Source of the DNA: Bugula neritina
Taxonomy: Eukaryota > Bryozoa > Gymnolaemata > Cheilostomatida > Bugulidae
Assembly (NCBI GenBank): GCA_964035545.1
Contig: OZ037769.1
Span: 7,118,429 to 7,182,428, forward strand
Length of the DNA stretch: 64,000 bases
Direction: 5' to 3'
The position numbers and the translations under genes were made by a program. This document shows positions 51,331 through 64,000 of the stretch, one piece after another. The notes beneath the pieces were generated by a model. It did no database searches and had not been told where the DNA came from. It was given only the letters and a program-made list of their open reading frames with translations. Numbering within the stretch: position 1 is the first letter of the stretch; each line of letters starts with the position of its first letter.

Positions 51331-52352
51331 TTAATCTGATGTTGTTTCTGTCGGCTGTTTTATAGGTAACTTCCTTGGCAGGGTTTCGGGTTCCAGAGCA
51401 TCAGTGATATCGCAGATTAACTTCGTTAGGTAAGTTGCCAGTTGGCTTACAGCACCAAATAGAGGGGGCTGGTTGACATAAATGGGAGTTGTTGGTGATA
51501 AGTTGTTGGCTCATCTTTGTATAAGGATCTTTGAATTACGCAGGTTACATCAATATTAATATTGTGCCACAACCTGAAGCATAATTTTTTTTAAAGCTAA
51601 AAATAAATAACTATATATATCCATATATATAAAATGCATTGGCTACTGTTCACTTGCTAACTTTTGTAACATGATGTCATCATCAAACTATATATACAGG
51701 CTGCATGATTTATCAAGCATAAAATATTGTATATCATCCATGTGTTAACATGACTGCATATATAAATCCAAACTTAATTTATTCCTGTTTGTTTTTCAAT
51801 TAATGTTTATTTAAAAAAAGGCCAAACATTACAAATTCCAACACGTGAACATGACAATATAAAATAATCTCAAATTCCACAATTAATTGTATAAAACAGC
51901 TTTACTAAGCATATATCATAGTTGCATTATTTAAGAAGTTAGTAATTATATGTCTGGTATATTAATTAAATTTCCACGTAAAACCAATTTCTAATGTAAG
52001 ATTAAACTTAATTCATTCAAATTATATGTCTGCAGTATATTAATGAAATTTCCATGTGAAATCAAATTTCTATGTAAGATTCATTCAAGTTATATGTCTG
52101 GTATATTAATGGAATTTCTTATCAAGACCAATTGAGATTTTTTTATATTTCAACTTCTCTATCCAAATATAAAGCCAATTGCTTTCAAATAATATGTATT
52201 TTATACTTCTCTGTAGGTACACTGTTATAGTCAACATATGGTGACAGAGCAGACACAACAATTTACCAACCTGTCATCGCAGCCATCTCACCACAAGTAT
52301 TTAAGAAACGGGGAGACTTCAACACTGAATGAATCACATTTCTTGAAAACAT
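51331..52352 (-). CDS. Candidate two-exon gene, 86 aa (unit 2 copy)
   Basis: Exons 52271-52352 and 51331-51509, same lengths, phases and splice signals as 32290-33314. The frame is open. Amino-acid differences from unit 1 are few: RNVIHS for RNVVHS in the first exon and NQPPLF for NQSPLF in the second. Preservation of the frame in both copies is compatible with a real gene but is weak evidence, because the spacers are almost identical. Confidence 0.4.
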
Positions 52353-53347
52353 AGCTTGTAAAATATAGAAGTAAGAAAATAAACATAAACAAAACATTTC
52401 ATTTTGCAGACTTTGCAGAAAGCTCACTCTGATTGCAAAATTTAGCTGCACCACTTTTCTGAACTTAGATGATTTGTCTTTATAACATTAATTAAAATTC
52501 CCATCTAACCATAACTGGTAGATCTGTATGAATATTTCTTTGTTTATTGTGCTAATTACATAACATCATCTTCATTATTAGTAATTCTACTCAACAAACA
52601 CAACACTGTAATGTAGTTAACTGTGTGTCTGTGGTTTTTATATCAATATAGTACATCCTACAAACACCTAAACACTAAAGCCTAATTAAGCTGATTTGGT
52701 GAAGTGCTAATAAAAATGTGAATAATATGATATATTATACTTTTAGCTCAGTTTTGTATTATGTGTAAAACTATTTTGACATTTTCCAAAATCAGCATTT
52801 CTATTATATTGAAGTAACATAAAAGTACAATTTTACATATCTAAGCAGTTTTGAAGGCTTTTCATGTGCGGGTTTTGCTAATATTCTTGCATTGCTTTAT
52901 AGACAGTAACATACCTTGCAGCAATTTATGTAAAAATGTTGTAATCAAAAGTAATAGGTACCACCAGATATATTTATTAGCTCTGTGTAAAACTTCTGAA
53001 TTTAACCTGTATTTTGTTTGTATTGATGAATTTATTTTGCATGTATCATTAATAAGGCATCTGTTTTTGCCATCAGAAATTTTATTCAGCCTAAATATCT
53101 TATTATAGCCAACATAAAAAGATGCACATAATATATTATAGTTATATAATATAATATGGGATGACTATATAATATTATATAATGTTATTATTATAATATA
53201 TATAGTAGTAATATATAATGTGACGATAATTAAAATTAATAATAATTACACTCAAATGCTATATTGTACCAACAATTTAGCTTTCAAAAATTATGCTGTT
53301 TGAATACCAAATACATTTATTCATGTTTGTTTTAGATATTGGCTAAC

Positions 53348-56300
53348 ATGAAACAAATAGCAACCTTGATACTCTTATTGGAGTTATCTGTCCTTCTACC
53401 TGTAATGCAGTGCAGCAGTGAGAGCTGCCCTGAGAATGCAGATGAATGTTCTTTTACCTTAGTTATAACCTCAAAGCTGACGATGATGAATGAAAATGGA
53501 AAAAGACTGGTGAAACCAAAAGATGGACAACTTTATGATATTGGTGACCTCAACACACCTTTAGACGATGGTAAGGGGTTTATAGAGTTACATTGCTTTC
53601 ATTACGTTACGTTACAGTTACGTTACTTTAATAATTTTTTAATGTATAATTATATATGCAATATAAAGTATATACAGTATACAACATATATGCAATGTAC
53701 ATTACATGCAACATATACAATATATGCAATATACTATATCTATGCAATATATAACAATATATGCAATAATGATTATGTAATAGGCTATTTATTATGCAAT
53801 ATATGTAATACACACTATGTAGTAAACAATAGTTTACATAATAAACATTACAAAATGTAATATGCACTGATACAGTATGTATAAGTTGTCACATGACGTA
53901 TAAATTTCTGACTCAATAAGCTATAATACAATATAATACAATATAATATAATATAATATAATATAATATAATGTAATATAATATAACATAACATGATATA
54001 ATATAATATAATACATAACAATACAATATAATATAATATAATATAATGTAATATAATATAACATAACATGATATAATATAATATAATACATAACAATACA
54101 ATACAATATAATATAATATAATACAGAGCTTAATTTATTGCAAATCACCAGAATAAGCTGCATAACAAAAGTTCTTTCTTATCTTTTCTTTGCTGGGTTT
54201 TTCCACCAGCTGGTAACTTCAGTACTCTGTTTTTTAAGCCAAATAATTGGTTTTTTCAAACATCAAATTTAGTTCAAGTTTTTTACAAATACTTTTAATT
54301 TAGTTCAAGCTAAACTGCAGTATAAAATTTATGTAACATTGTTATAACACAACTTATTTAATACATATACCATATAGTATAATTATTATTATGTAATACT
54401 TTGTTGAACAACATTCACCCATTTTCTCATCAATACTATTAAAAGATTGAAGAGTATTTATCAAAGTTTTTATATGGAAGCATTTGATGTGGCAGGTGAG
54501 TATATGCATAGCAGCTGTTGTCACATGACTGTATTATCTCAGGACACACAAGTCGATGTAGCAATGCCCATGTGTTTGTGTGTTGAGTATGTTTGAGCTT
54601 TCGCAGATAAAGTGTACACTCACTAAACTGAATAAAAGCTAAATCAATAGATAGATTGTTCATAAGTTTTGCAAAGCTCATTGATAATTTTAGAGATAAT
54701 GGAATTAAAAATAGTTGCAGTTTTGAAAGTTTATCATATTTATTGAGGCTGCATGAGTTTTTATTTTATGGCACTATATAACATTAACAATAACAAAATC
54801 TAAACTGTTAGAGGTTTCCATTCTGAAGTTTTGAGTATACATGTATACAAATTTTGCGGTTCTAATGATTTTTATGTAATAAAAACTTATACCAGTTCTC
54901 CCACCATATTCCCATGCATTCAATTAAGTAAAGAACAATATTTTCATTTATTTTGTGTATATTTTGAACATATGTGAAAAAAGGCAACTTGAATAAAAGT
55001 TAAAAGAATCTGGTTGTTTATTGCCATCAATAGATGCTATTTAATTATTAGTAATAATTTTTGAACTGAACTTGATTTTGTATATCGTAATTTATGCTTA
55101 TTAATTTTTTTTACTTGGTGAGCTTAAGCAATGAAGAAAGAGAAACTTGAGTCATAGAGTATTGCTTAAATTTCTAAAGTTGGTTCTGTCACACGATGTG
55201 CTGCAGTATGCGTGTGCTCACATGTATAACTGCGGCACATCAACCTGACGATCAAGTACTAATAGTTAACTGTGTATTTAACAGTCTCGGATATTGTACA
55301 AGCTGATGGTTACTACCAGAATCCAAGGTTGGTGATAGTTGCCAACAACTCCTTGCCTGGGCCTACTATAAATGTCACCGAAGGTCAAAAAGTGAAGGTC
55401 AAAGTCATCAACAACCTCCTATCCGAAGGTCAAAGCTTTATTTTACTATATATTATATAGTTTCATTGCATGACTATCATAACAGCTTAAGATATGCTTT
55501 ATATTTATAGCGAGAATTTTGAAAAAGTGAAAAATGTTGATGCTTATTTAAAGCACAGTATTGTATTGTATTAGTAGCTGCAATGCATAATTTGAAATTG
55601 ATCATGATAGCTGTTCTTTAGTGGAGTTATCTTGTAGATTTCAACCTAACTTGCAACTTTTGTTTAGCCATAAAGCAGTTTATAAAATCTGAATTATAGA
55701 CATTCATATTATTTTACTTGAACTACTCATACTTTTATTTTAAAAAGTTGAAATGTAATCATTTAAATGTTCTAGTACAAAAAATAATTGGGTGCTTTTA
55801 GCAAACACAAGTTTTGAAGTTATGCTTGTTATCAGCACAAAAGTAATTGTAACTGTTCTTGCGGAGATTAAAATTGACTGCGAATTGGGTATAAAGAGTA
55901 ATTCTTGCCAAAATGATGCTGCTAGTGATTTTTTATCCTTAATTTTTTAACTCTCTCTTTTTTTTGCTATTTTTTTCTCATTCTTGTAAATCTTTCATAA
56001 GTGTTAAACAAATAAAAACAAACAAACAAATAAAGATACATGCCTAGAGAGGAATGTTTTACATAGCAGTTATTTGAGCCACAACTCTACAAACCAAATA
56101 CATGAAGAAAAATGAAAGCAAAAATTTTAAAATTTCTGTATTTCTATTCATTATTGTTTGCAAGCACATGTTAATTGGTAATTGTTAATTGGTATTACTT
56201 TTATGCAGCTCCATTATTGATCTCTTTAGTATCTTTGTCATATATAGTAAACAGCCTATAAATAATATAATTAGTTCTAAGAAGATTCAATTAATAATAA

Positions 56301-59300
56301 TTTAATTCTCCTAAAATATGAACATAAACATGTGTTTGTAAAATTTGCAACAATTTCAGAGCTGTAGGTTAAATGAATGCCTCATAGTAATGGTAAAAAC
56401 ATATTAGAGTGATAATGCTTTTAATAGTTATGACTGTATACACAAAATACTACAGCATATATTACAAAATATATGCATATATATACAGTTATTGTATTTG
56501 AATTGTGACGCAATCAACTTCTTTTAATATTTTGCAGGTGTTACTATTCACTGGCACGGCGTTGTGCAGAAAAATACCAATTTTATGGACGGTGTGTCAT
56601 TCATTAACCAATGCCCCATTTCACCTGGCTTAAGCTTCACATATGAGTGAGCACCTGATTCAAACTCCTTTAGAAAATTTTTTGCCAAAGGCTTGCCAGT
56701 TGGCAGGACATGTTCATGATTACCATTCGGTGCTATTGAATATGCTGTAGGAGTTGATAAAGTACCTGTAGTGTTGAGAATCCCCTAGTATAAGCTTCCA
56801 TAGCATAATGAGTAGCACGCAGGTCCTTGTGAGTTGGAAGACTATGGTTGGATTCCGAGTTGGGGCAGTAGGTTTTGCAAGCTATTTCTTATAACTGTCA
56901 AAACTTTATTGTGTAAATAATTTTTCTAGGTTTACGGTAAACACTCCGAGTACTGACTTCTATCATGCACATATTGGAGCTCAAAGAACACAGGGATTAT
57001 TTGGCCCCCTTATAGTTAACAAGAAATCAGACAAGAATCTGGAAAAATACCGCGAGTACGTAATGGTATTGAATGATTGGAACCATGATTTTGATTCAAA
57101 CACAGGTAAACGGATTAATATAATATTGTTTTAACAATTTTTAGCGGCATAAAATTATAATGTTGTAAGATGCTTGTAATAGAATTTTTGTATTGTAAGA
57201 TGTAAAGCATGTTAACCTATATATGTATTCTAGCTGTCTAAACTGTGTTCTTGTTTTAGCTCATTTGAAATCAAAAGGATTCTTTGAACCTGATGGTGCA
57301 ACATTTTCACCTTTGAAGTCCTATGACAGTTCTAAATACTCTAACTTTAAGTGGCATGTAAGTTATATATTACTGATACCATGATGTATTTACAAAAGTA
57401 AGTATGTAAGTAACTTCTAACTCCTGTAGGTGATATGTAATTTATTATGTTACATAAAGTAAAATACCTACAGAGTTGTGTTATAATATTTTAATTGCAG
57501 TTATAATAAATACTCTCTTGAAAATAAGGCGGAGTCATACAGAATCTTACAAGCACCGTGTATGTTTTACAAATACTGACACTAATATGATGTATGAATA
57601 TGATACTCTTACTTATACTTTATAGTCAGGGCTCATTAATGGCAAGGGAAGATATCACGATCCATCAACTGGAAATCATAATGAGGCTCCATTATCACGG
57701 TTTTCAGTGAAAAAAGGAGAGACAATAAGATTTAGAGTGATATCGGCTGGTACCATGTTCCCATTAAGGTGCTTTTATGTGTAATTTCATGCTTTTCTAT
57801 CTAGTTAGTGAAACTACATATGTTAGCCAACTAAAAAGCTTTAACATATTTCCACGGTAACAGAGGTTGTTTACATGTTGATACGTGATACCTAATTTCT
57901 ACTCATACTACGAAAACCTTTAGTTTGAAGCACAGAAACTAATAACTATATAATTGCATTATTGTATTGGAAAATTATTTCAAATTTAAAAACCTTTTGC
58001 ATTATTTTTAATTCATTTTAAACACAATAAACAAGCGTCATACATAGCACCTCTTTATGCATATATACTATAACATATGTACATCTAGTATGACAAGCCA
58101 TATGGTGCATGTATATTTGCATGAGTTTTTATGCAGTACTTTTCTCGCCTTTCTCACCTAGATGACTGCAGCCATTTTATAAGCTCCAAACTCAAGGCAG
58201 TTGACATGACATTGTTTAGCATTTTATGTCAAATTCTGTAGTATCTTTCGGAGTCTTCCTCTTCTTTGTTTGCCAGTAATCTTTAGGTTGAAATTATACT
58301 ACCATCCTCTTCTCTTCTGCAAACATGCCTTTCTTCATGTGTGTAGATATTTCTTCCACCACAGCCTGCAGACAAAGAATATCTATAGCTGCTATCTCTC
58401 TACTTCTACCAGTTAGTGTCTCTACATTCAGTAGCGTTATTTGTATTTGCTGAGTTTGCTGCTCTCTTATTTGTTGCAGCTCAGGACAATCATTGTTCTG
58501 CATTGATTAATTGTCTAGGTAGAGCTTACATGATTCTATTGTGGTAAGGTTTTTATGACCAGGTGTATTTTCTGTTGCCAATCTGCTGTGTTTAACCAAG
58601 CTTTAGACCAGCTGTCTGTTTGTTGGCTAGCACCCCAACAGGCCAAATTAATTTTTATGCAGTACTATATTTGTAATATTTATCAGCAAAGGCAATGGTT
58701 TGGTTTTAGAGTCAGCGTAGACCGCCATCTTTTAACGATGATTTCATCTGACGGATATGGATTTGAAGACGTTTCAGTTGAATCTTTCATTCTAAGCCCC
58801 GGAGAAAGATTTGACTTTCTACTTACTGCTGATGAGACGGTGGGCAGATATTGGATCTTTGCTGAGACCACGGAAGTTAAAAATGTAGCATCACAGACTA
58901 GGCCCACTCCAAGACATAGAGCTGAAGCTATCTTAGAGTATGAGGGAGCTGGACCTATGTCAGCTACCACATATGATGTGAGCAAAATATTTTAATATAA
59001 GCAAAATGAATCCTAAGTCATTTGTTTCAAAGTCAGCTAATTCTGTTAGTCATGGTTTATATTATAATATATTGAATATTGTAGGAAAATATGAAGGACC
59101 CATTAGATAACAACCCCCATTGTATCTCTAGCAGATGTTACGTTCTCAACTGTCCTTTTGACGTCAGTTTTGTTGATAACTCTAACTTGGAGTGTCTCCA
59201 CCTCACAGACCTCACATCTACAGAAAGCCAAACTGTGGAGAAGGAAAACGGTATGATTTTTAGCATGAGTTTCGGCTTTTAAAAACTCTTATAAAAGGCA

Positions 59301-62300
59301 GTTTGGTGCATGCTAACAGAAACTTTGCTGCAAAAATGAATTTTGAACCCTTAATAAACCTCAGGAGAATAAAGTAAACACTTATACTTCCAGAATAAAC
59401 CAATAAGTATAAAAATCTCCACTCTGATACAATGCTTGGTGCTTAGGTTTACCAAGTCATTATATAGGTACAAAGGTGTTCTTATTGAAACTAATTGAAT
59501 AGCTGAAAAATGACATTGACATAATTTATCTCAATATTACACCTTTATGTAACAATAAATTATAAACAAATAGTGATTGTTAACTTAAAAAGCACTAGTT
59601 TTGTTGAAGAAAACTATAAAGGACCTATAATGCTTTATTTGTCATACTTTATACAGATTTCATAGAGAAGTTTTACAACTTTGCCTTCTTTGGAGCCGGA
59701 TCAATTAATGGCCGCCATTGGGAGTACCCACCATTTTCTGCTGCCTCTCAAAAAGAGGAGCTTCAAGATGTTGATACTACTTGCAAGGAGTGTACAAAGG
59801 ACAAGGTGAGAATATCAGCAACTCTACATCTGTATAGAGTTGACAAAGGTGACAATACTTTGATTGAGAAGTGATTAGAAATTATATTTGAAAACACATA
59901 CCATCCTTTGACTTAATTTGCTAAGGAATTTGTTAAAATTTGTTGAAAAGTTCCGTAAAAGTTAAAGCACTATTTTTGAGAATTCGAAAGTTAAAAATAT
60001 ATTTGCTATCGATTTCATACCAAGTATATATTTTTGAATATTCTAAAAGTGCTAGATAGTATGCAGTCTATTAGCTGCAACATAATGATTAATACATGGG
60101 CATCTTTGTAATGAAATAGTAGGCCTAATGCTTTTTATGCTCCAGGATTTATGATTTGCTTTACACAGACATTAGTTAATTGTAATGTGCATACCATAAA
60201 ACTATTTGATGAGTAGTGAAATATCATAGACTGTTAAAGCTATGCTCATTCAACTTCAACTGGCTAAAAACATGGCTGCCTTTTTTCAGAGTATGCCTGA
60301 TAGCAGAAACTATTTTAGGTCGAAATGGCACCGGTAAAAGGGGCACAGGTAAAAATGGCACTGTAGCCATGACACAGGTAATAATGGCACAGGTAACAAG
60401 GACACAAATGGAAAAGTAGGAAAAGATGGCACACTGTCGTTAAATTTCCCAAACCCACAACCCTTAAACCCCAAACTCAAACCCCTAATTCCAAACACCC
60501 AACCCCAAACTCTAATATTGAAAATGTGCCATTTTACATACTTTGCCATTTGTGTCATTATTACCTGTGCCATTTTTACCTGTGCCATTTTTACTGGACA
60601 CTATTAGTAACAGTAGTAAGATGTGAAACATTTTAAGATTTTGACGATATGCTGCAGCCTGTTCATTATATATATTACTGAGTAATAAAAGCTTTACTGA
60701 AAAATAATTGCAACTATATTGCGATTCAAACCGAGTCCTCCAGATTGTAAGCAGGCGCTAGCCATCACAGCACAGAACCACTGGGTAATCTCAATACTGT
60801 GTCTACAGCTTCTTTAATTTTGACTATAATTGTCAAACAAGACACTCATAATGAAGACTATAATCTGTAGGCCTGTTCCTGCACACACACCGAAACTCTA
60901 GAGTCTGACAAGTATTATCAGTTTGTGTTAATCAACGATGGCAATGGCTCGGGCTATGCACATCCTGTTCATCTTCATGGACACAACTTCCAAGTGGTCA
61001 AACAAGGTAAGCATCAATATTATTTTACAGTTTTTTCACCATGAGAACCACACATGTAAAAAGCAATTATATTTTAATTTTTTATAATTTTTTTATAATA
61101 ATCTAGCAAGTCTATATTATGCGAAAATATCAACAAAGTAAATCAGTGGGAAATATTTTGCTAGTTGTTTAAAGCAATGCTATATATGTGTATGAATTGT
61201 GATATATTCAGATTTATCCGCACTTGGGTGCTTTTGGGAAAAACAGTCACTTTTTCAAAGAATATATGTACATGAAATGATGTAATGGTGGAGCATGTTG
61301 AAACGTGCTTGTATGCATGTATTATGGACTGATTTCGAAGAATACTAGTTTAGCTGGCAAAATATTGCTGCATGCGCATAACATATCAAATTTAACAACA
61401 AATGCTGATAAAACAACCTTATTTATCTTGAAAACATGCAAGTGTAGAAAAACATTTAGATATACTAAAATATCTTAGCTACACAAGGACAACATGAAAG
61501 TAGAGTTTATAATATATTTGCTTTGCCCATTGTATAGGAGTTAAAGACTACATCATTAGAAAAACATCTCTTTACTTTTAATTTTGTTGAATTTCTTTGC
61601 TGTAATACAGACAGACAGACTTATTATTAAAATGCCTTTAAAGTTTGAAACTTTGACTATACATCTTGAAAAGAGAAGAAATAAATTAGATTGCATACTT
61701 CAGATACTAAAAATCTGAATTACTGCTAATTGAAATATTTGACATTAAAAAAATAAATATAACTTTTTTTATAAGCAAAGCCAAATATTGACATAACACT
61801 TCAGTTGCTGACTGATTAAATACCTGTTGATTGTTATAATGGTATGTTGATGGTGTGTGACAAGATGGTGCTGACTTGTAATGTATTACATTATTTGGTG
61901 CAACTACTAAGAATATAAAAGGATAATAACACTTTGGAATCTAGCAACCAACTTTAGCAATAACTACACAAGCATTATAAATAGATGCTGACTATTACAA
62001 TAATAAGGAACTGCACGAGTCACATGGATCTAGTAATTATAACTATTAGGTATAGCAAGACATGAGCTCTAGTTGACATTATAACAATGATCATTAGAGA
62101 TCAAAATTGACCTCTTTAAAAATTGATGTCTTGGAATAATCAGTAAATCTGTGAAGCCCATAGTTCTTGTTCAGTATCCTTGCTGCTTGCCTAGCTTTAT
62201 TAATGCACTGCACTTCATGCTTACCAGGTTTCTCGGATGACATCTTCAAATCACCAGACATAAAATGCTTGGGTGGTGGTGGTACTATCTGCAATGAAGC

Positions 62301-62952
62301 TGAATGGAAAGACCCCAACATGTCTGGTAGAAAGTTGAATAATCAAACTTCTGACAAACCCGTACTAAAAGACACGGTGATGGTACCATCTGGGGGCTAC
62401 ACGGTCATCAGGTTCAAAGCCAATAACCCAGGTTTGGCATATCTTAATTCTAACATTGATATTACATATTTACAGCAGGTATATAAATTATTTGGCTTTG
62501 TCTTGCTCGCCTCTAAAATTATACAGTTTATTCGTGACTTTCAAATTTTTGGAAGTTAGCAGTTGAAAACTAGTATCAACAGATTGTTATGTCATTTTGA
62601 GATTAATTAACTGGTTCTGGAAATATATTCATACACTAAGACTTAAGTAACACTGGCTAATAATTCTTCAAAAGAGTTTTAAAGTTTTTGCTACATTTCA
62701 ATTTAGTATACCACGGTGGTTCTATTCTTCTATGAATCAAATTTGTTTTTAAAGCAGCCTGGGTTTACAAAATCTGGGTATTGTTGTTGTTGATCACTCT
62801 TAGGGTACTGGTTTATGCACTGCCATATTGAGCTACACAATCTAGCTGGCATGGCAATGATGTTTAATGAAGCTGATAGAAAGCAGTTGCAAGTTCCTGC
62901 ATCTTTTCCGGTTTGCCGAAACTTTCCTAGTGAATATGGTGGGTATTTATAG
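53348..62952 (+). CDS. Multicopper oxidase (secreted animal laccase), copy 3
   Basis: Twelve exons: 53348-53570, 55285-55428, 56538-56646, 56930-57105, 57260-57357, 57626-57768, 58710-58977, 59085-59250, 59657-59805, 60871-61006, 62228-62431, 62804-62952. Lengths and phases equal the other copies; 654 aa, intact, with signal peptide and all copper ligands ([23 protein letters not shown] then axial Met). Early exons carry copy-2-type residues ([28 protein letters not shown]). Exons 6-12 carry copy-1-type residues (STGNHNE, DVSVES, ENMKDP, ESQT, QKEEL, DGNGSG, DIFKS, SEYGG). [10 protein letters not shown] in exon 4 is unique to this copy. A hybrid made by recombination or gene conversion, probably functional. 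Confidence 0.92.
53934..54123. repeat. (ATAAT)n microsatellite, intron 1 of copy 3
   Basis: Very close to the unit 2 tract (34875-35070), including the same internal duplication. Confidence 0.9.
56792..56867 (+). repeat. tRNA-derived SINE head, intron 3 of copy 3
   Basis: TAGCATAATGAGTAGC (A-box-like) and GGTTGGATTCC (B-box-like), as in unit 2. Confidence 0.55.
58294..58503 (-). mobile_element. RTE-like LINE endonuclease fragment, intron 6 of copy 3
   Basis: Same fragment as in the other copies, with an in-frame loss of 18 nt (the MMLERK segment before IDILCLQ). Confidence 0.75.
60314..60607. repeat. C-rich fold-back repeat, intron 9 of copy 3
   Basis: Matches the unit 2 version more closely than the unit 1 version, for example TTTTAGGTCGAAATGGCAC at the left arm. 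Confidence 0.8.
60720..60785 (-). repeat. tRNA-derived SINE head, intron 9 of copy 3
   Basis: Counterpart of 22621-22685, with one base changed beside the B box. Confidence 0.6.
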
Positions 62953-63515
62953 AGCCTCTTATATACATACATGCAGCAATATTCTGGTGTGAAATACCCT
63001 GTTATAGGTGCAAGTGCAAGGCTCAAAACAGAGTGTCATACATTGTAGGCAAGAAAGCTCAACCCCTTAATCACGCCAGCTCAAATCTACTTTGCAGTGA
63101 GTATAGAATGATGTGGGTGTTGACAGCATGCATTCTGTACCTGCTACACTAAGACCAGATTATTGGCTGTTTCCACAACATTTTCCTTCATTGCTGATTT
63201 TACCTGCGCCTTTTGTAGCTTTGCTCTGGTTTTTATTGAGTAGTTGTAGTTATTGGAAACAGACTAAGTTTTTAGCGGTAGGAAAAATAATATAATTGAG
63301 TAATTATGATTTTGAATAAAATGTGTCAATTTTTTTATAAATTAATTCTATTATTTTAGCTCAGTACAAATAATCAAATGAACAAATAAATGATCCCGAA
63401 AGTATACTACAGGTAACACTACTCACCACAGACCAAAGGTTTTGCTATCGTGATAATGTTTTTGCTTGGTAATTCCATGTAAACTCACTTTCTTCACTGA
63501 ATTTCTGACACATGC

Positions 63516-63920
63516 TAGTTTTCATTTGCATACTGTTTTAAGGTTGGATGCCTAAACAATTTTGTTTTATAATGAATTTTGTGCGAGTATGTACTGAAAT
63601 GATATGGGATTTCTGATCGCTTGGAAATGAAGTTTTCAGTCGGCCTTGACTTTACGACTACTATAAAACTTATACCAATTATAGCTATCTTTCATTGCAT
63701 GCTATTGTTAGCTGCTGCACTGCACAGCCTAATCACTGATATGGCTTGAAAGTTAAAAGTTTAAGTTTTATAGTAGCAGTAAAGTCAAAGCCGACTGAAA
63801 ACTTCATTTCCAAGCGATCAGAAATCCCAAATCATTTCAGTACATATACTCACACAAAATTCATTATAAAACAAAACTGTTTAGGCATCCAACCTTAAAA
63901 CAGTATGCAAATGAAAACTA
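63516..63920. repeat. Hairpin MITE downstream of laccase 3
   Basis: Counterpart of 25455-25857; both arms are complete within the window. Confidence 0.85.
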
Positions 63921-64000
63921 AGATATATAAGAATATTTTAGTACTGCATAAGTAAAGTGTGTCAGGGATTCTTTCAGGTAATTGATGAGCAGTTGGCAGT

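Larger units (their letters stand above)
33510..52548 (+). repeat. Tandem duplication unit 2
   Basis: From GTGCTAATTACATAACATC near 33,510 to the same phrase near 52,548, about 19.0 kb. Collinear with unit 1 except for unit-specific insertions and a deletion of about 0.9 kb in the convergent gene. Confidence 0.88.
52549..64000 (+). repeat. Tandem duplication unit 3, cut by the window edge
   Basis: Begins at GTGCTAATTACATAACATC and includes the whole of laccase copy 3 and its downstream MITE. The convergent gene and spacer, if present, lie beyond 64,000. Confidence 0.88.

Overview
This window looks like nuclear DNA of an animal, probably a marine lophotrochozoan-type invertebrate. That inference rests on very AT-rich DNA, GT-AG introns of about 0.1-3.4 kb, a three-domain animal-type secreted laccase, RTE-like and Tc1-like transposon debris, tRNA-derived repeats and many microsatellites. 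The species cannot be named from the sequence. No prokaryotic feature, CRISPR array or rRNA is seen.

Layout. Positions 1-11,513 are a gene-poor left flank: a decayed coding remnant (about 0.4-1.9 kb), a dispersed repeat seen twice, a dead Tc1-like transposase, a tRNA-like sequence, a 33-bp minisatellite, a doubled 74-bp palindrome and a C-rich fold-back repeat. From about 11,514 to the end the window is a tandem array of a 19-22 kb unit: unit 1 about 11,514-33,509, unit 2 about 33,510-52,548, unit 3 from about 52,549 and running off the right edge. Each unit carries, on the + strand, a 12-exon multicopper oxidase (laccase) gene of 654 codons. All three copies are intact, share every intron position and phase, and keep all four copper-binding motifs. 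Downstream of each laccase is a conserved AATAAA and a hairpin-like MITE. Units 1 and 2 also show a convergent minus-strand gene of unknown family (good exon structure in unit 1, clearly broken in unit 2), a 2.6-kb diverged inverted repeat, a 75-bp minisatellite and a candidate two-exon minus-strand gene for an 86-aa protein.

The three laccases are recent duplicates that have exchanged sequence. Copy 3 resembles copy 2 up to about exon 5 and copy 1 from exon 6 on, with a copy-2-like patch in intron 9. Unit-specific insertions give natural filled and empty sites: a TA-flanked 1.29-kb DNA transposon in intron 9 of copy 1, a 0.47-kb insertion in intron 10 of copy 2, and a GT microsatellite segment and a 1.2-kb segment in intron 1 of copy 1. 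The laccases probably act outside the cell as phenol oxidases (cuticle or shell hardening, pigment, adhesive or defence chemistry); the sequence does not say which.
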